NCBI RefSeq assembly: GCF_051955275.1
Contig: NZ_JBQCGW010000273.1
Location: 1-64,000, forward strand
DNA length: 64,000 nucleotides
Reading direction: 5' to 3'
Source: Pseudobacter sp051955275
GTDB lineage: Bacteria; Bacteroidota; Bacteroidia; Chitinophagales; Chitinophagaceae
The translations under genes were made by a program, and so were the position numbers. The notes under the pieces were generated by a model, which searched no databases, was not told where the DNA came from, and was given only the letters and a program-made list of their open reading frames with translations. How positions within the stretch are numbered: position 1 is the first letter of the stretch; every line of letters starts with the position of its first letter. Shown here piece by piece: positions 61,895 through 64,000 of the stretch.

Positions 61895-62146
61895 TTAGTG
61901 GCAGATCACAGTGTTCTTCAGGATTACTGTCCGTTGAGGTGGTTTTACATACACTACAACAGGTGCAGGTCTTACCAATACTGGCCTGGTGGTTACAACA
62001 ACATGCGCGGGTGTTACCACCACTTTTACAGGAGGAGGCACTACCACCACACGACGTACAGGCCGCCTTACGATCACTGCCTGTGCTTTTACTTCCATGG
62101 CCAGCACACTTAATGCTATCATCAATGGAATACCTATCTTTTTCAT
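61895..62146 (-). CDS. Small exported Val/Pro/Arg-rich protein
   Basis: From the ATG at 62146 (MKKIGIPLMIALSVLAMEVKAQ, a clear signal peptide) this is an 83-residue protein. Upstream ATGs in the same frame add about 50 residues without signal-like character. The mature 60 residues are almost all Val, Pro, Arg, Lys and Thr (PVRRVVVVPPPVKVVVTP, RPVLVRPAPVVVYVKPP), ending in TVICH. Low-complexity proteins of this type are frequent in Bacteroidota as small periplasmic or surface proteins of unknown role. It lies 12 bases upstream of the sterol-desaturase-family gene on the same strand and may be cotranscribed. Confidence 0.7.
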   Translation of the reverse strand: MKKIGIPLMIALSVLAMEVKAQAVIVRRPVRRVVVVPPPVKVVVTPAHVVVTTRPVLVRPAPVVVYVKPPQRTVILKNTVICH

Positions 62147-62319
62147 ACAGTAAAATTTGTTCAAAAATAGGAGGGGTATCAGGGCCTGAAAACAGGAATC
62201 CATATGAGAAGGCCATATTGGCCGATGAAAAAAATCCACCCCTGAACATTCATATTTCATTTTGTCCTTTTCATGGCCGGCCTCATCCTTTCCGCCCGTC
62301 AATTTGGTATGTTTGTGGT

Positions 62320-63312
62320 ATGAAGAAATTATACCCGGTCACAGGACTGGTGATATCATTTTTTATGGCATCGATGGGATATGTGATGCGGTTGAACCGG
62401 GAAGATATCGGTGCTTCCGTGCTGACATTTTCTTCTTCATTCATAAACTCCTTTGTAAGCTGGTTATTCATACAATATGTGTTGACATGGAGGAAGCCGG
62501 CAGGTTATGGTTGGAAGGCCGTGCTGGCCATTGCGGGGTGTATGATCATTTCGCTGTTCCCTTTTACTATTACACGCCATTTCGCGGAGGTACAGAACCG
62601 GGTGGATGCCTTACCGCGGGGCATGCGGGCAGTGAGTTTCCTGTTGCTGATGCGGGGAATGGTTATTGGTGGATTTTTATACTTTATAGCGTACCTGCTG
62701 CGGATGTCTGCCAGGAGGCGGCAATCTGAACTGGAGAACGAACAATTGAAAAAGGAGAACCTGCAGGCCCGGCTGAGCCTTTTACAGGAACAGGTGAGCC
62801 CGCATTTCCTGTTCAATTCCCTCGGTACATTGCGAAGCATGCTGCATGAAAAAGCACCCAGGGTATTCATACAGCGGCTTTCTGAAGTATACAGGTACCT
62901 GTTGAACAACCGCATGGCCGACCTTGTTCCGTTACAGGAGGAGCTGGATTTTACGCTGGCCTACCTGCATATATTGAACGAACGGTTTGAAGATGCACTG
63001 GAGACCGATATAGCAATTGCAGAGGACGATCTGCGAAAGCGGCTCCCGCCCGCGAGCCTGCAATTACTGGTAGAGAATGCAGTAAAACACAATGTAGCTA
63101 CGGCTGGCTCTCCGCTCAGGCTCAGCATCCAATCGAAGGAGGGAGAATGGCTGATTGTGACCAATTCCATTCAGAAGAAGAACAGTACCAGGGAAAGCCT
63201 GGGCAGCGGGTTGAACAATATCAGGGAACGTTACCGGCTACTGACCGGCCTGGAAATTGTTGTGGAGGAAACAGCTACATCTTTTAGCGTACGGATTCCT
63301 TTGTTAAGCTGA
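62320..63312 (+). CDS. LytS-type sensor histidine kinase
   Basis: This 330-residue kinase starts at the ATG at 62320 (MKKLYPVTGLVISFF); longer readings from 61846 run through another gene's strand. It has four membrane segments (about residues 7-25, 34-55, 66-85, 105-127), a short coiled coil (130-155), a His_kinase (LytS-type) domain with H162 in EQVSPHFLFNSLGTLRSML, and an HATPase domain (about 235-330; LLVENAVKHNVA, GSGLNNIRERYRLL). No extracytoplasmic domain is seen, so it senses within or near the membrane. It is paired with the LytTR regulator that starts 5 bases after its stop. Confidence 0.93.
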   Translation: MKKLYPVTGLVISFFMASMGYVMRLNREDIGASVLTFSSSFINSFVSWLFIQYVLTWRKPAGYGWKAVLAIAGCMIISLFPFTITRHFAEVQNRVDALPRGMRAVSFLLLMRGMVIGGFLYFIAYLLRMSARRRQSELENEQLKKENLQARLSLLQEQVSPHFLFNSLGTLRSMLHEKAPRVFIQRLSEVYRYLLNNRMADLVPLQEELDFTLAYLHILNERFEDALETDIAIAEDDLRKRLPPASLQLLVENAVKHNVATAGSPLRLSIQSKEGEWLIVTNSIQKKNSTRESLGSGLNNIRERYRLLTGLEIVVEETATSFSVRIPLLS

Positions 63313-63317
63313 TAAAT

Positions 63318-64000
63318 ATGAATATACTGATCATAGAAGACGAGGCTAAGACAGCCAGGGAGCTGAAGGGGATGGTGCAGCGGCTTGACGACAATCTCGT
63401 GGTGACGGGAATGGTCCCTTCTGTAAAAGCAGGTATTGACTGGTTAAGGAACAACCCTTCTCCCCAGTTGATACTATCGGATATCCAGCTGGCCGATGGC
63501 CTGAGTTTTGAGATCTTTCAGGCTGTACAGATAGCATGTCCTGTTATCTTTTGTACAGCTTTCGATAGCTATGCCATAGAAGCGTTCAATTCCTATGGTA
63601 TTGACTATCTCTTAAAGCCCGTTGACGAGGATAAGCTGGCTGCCAGCCTGCAGAAATACGAGCGGATGAAGGAGTGGATGGCGCCAAAGCGCCACGTCGA
63701 TTACGGGCAGCTGGAAACCGTTCTGTCGAAGTTGCATACGGGTTATAAAAGCGGTCTGCTGGTGTTCAGTAACGAGAAGATCATACCTGTCAGGACCACC
63801 GACATCCTCTTCATTCATTCCGCTGGAGGTAATGTAAGAGTATACACCAGGAACAAACAGAGCTTTCCGATCAGTGAAGTGCTGGATGAGCTGGAGCCGC
63901 AACTGGACCCCAATCAGTTCTTCCGTGCAAACCGTCAATACCTGGTAAACCGGGAAGCGGTGGTGATGGCCGAACATTTTTTCAACCGCCGGCTGGTACT
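63318..64000 (+). CDS. LytTR-family response regulator (3' end cut by window)
   Basis: The frame from the ATG at 63318 runs to the window end (227 codons). It encodes a receiver domain (1-115; NILIIEDEAKTARELKGM, phospho-acceptor D55 in LILSDIQL, T in CTAFDSYA, K in YLLKPVDE) and most of a LytTR DNA-binding domain (about 140-227; DILFIHSAGGNVRVYTR, FPISEVLDELEPQL, FFRANRQYLVNREAV). The end of the LytTR domain lies beyond base 64000. It is cotranscribed with the LytS-type kinase directly upstream and forms a standard two-component pair. Confidence 0.93.
   Translation, partial: MNILIIEDEAKTARELKGMVQRLDDNLVVTGMVPSVKAGIDWLRNNPSPQLILSDIQLADGLSFEIFQAVQIACPVIFCTAFDSYAIEAFNSYGIDYLLKPVDEDKLAASLQKYERMKEWMAPKRHVDYGQLETVLSKLHTGYKSGLLVFSNEKIIPVRTTDILFIHSAGGNVRVYTRNKQSFPISEVLDELEPQLDPNQFFRANRQYLVNREAVVMAEHFFNRRLV

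Noticed and set aside
61846..62319. Longer N-terminus for the LytS-type kinase
   Set aside because: It would overlap the small Val/Pro-rich gene on the other strand and has no family match; the ATG at 62320 fits the first membrane segment.
1..64000. tRNA, rRNA or intact insertion sequence
   Set aside because: No cloverleaf-like or rRNA-like stretch and no transposase or integrase gene could be found by reading either strand.

Overview
The window looks like a chromosome segment of a Bacteroidota bacterium, most likely of the class Chitinophagia (Chitinophagaceae-like). The evidence is repeated SusC/SusD outer-membrane uptake pairs, ECF sigma/FecR-type anti-sigma cassettes, several secreted proteins with type IX secretion (T9SS) type A C-terminal sorting domains, propeller-sensor histidine kinases, and almost no Shine-Dalgarno sequences. 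This placement rests on protein families and layout only. No rRNA, tRNA, CRISPR array or intact insertion sequence was seen.

Layout. 1-15.6 kb (mostly minus strand): three sigma/anti-sigma cassettes in series. Cassette 1 drives a SusC cut by the window edge. Cassette 2 drives a SusC-SusD pair. Cassette 3 has no SusC partner, and its anti-sigma protein lacks the central FecR domain. A secreted caspase-like peptidase and a small secreted protein lie between cassettes 1 and 2. 16.0-20.4 kb: a secreted YciI-like protein, then the scattered remains of one GAF/sigma-54/Fis regulator. Between the remains lie a fragment of a YCII-like gene, a small membrane protein and an AT-rich stretch with a YhcG/DUF1016 nuclease; this looks like an island plus deletions. 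20.4-23.4 kb: a DUF4397 lipoprotein, then a radical-SAM protein and its usual DNA-repair partner.

23.4-31.7 kb and 44.9-51.4 kb (minus strand) hold two similar modules. Each has a NarL-type response regulator, a two-component propeller histidine kinase and a large T9SS surface protein. Between them, 31.8-44.9 kb (plus strand) is a fourth cassette: sigma, FecR, SusC, SusD, a degenerate metallopeptidase-like lipoprotein, two thioredoxin-fold proteins, a trypsin-like protease and a Sel1-repeat protein with a cysteine-rich tail. All products after FecR appear to be exported, which suggests an envelope system for taking up and processing peptides or proteins.

51.7-59.6 kb holds a 2109-residue four-module T9SS protein and a smaller T9SS protein. 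59.8-62.1 kb (minus strand) holds a PQQ-propeller lipoprotein overlapping a sterol-desaturase-family hydroxylase, and a tiny Val/Pro-rich secreted protein. The window ends in a LytS-type kinase and a LytTR response regulator cut by the edge.

The main points to follow up are the broken sigma-54 regulator with its nuclease island, the anti-sigma protein without a FecR domain, the duplicated kinase/regulator/adhesin modules with shared intergenic motifs, and the SusCD-thioredoxin-protease-Sel1 operon.
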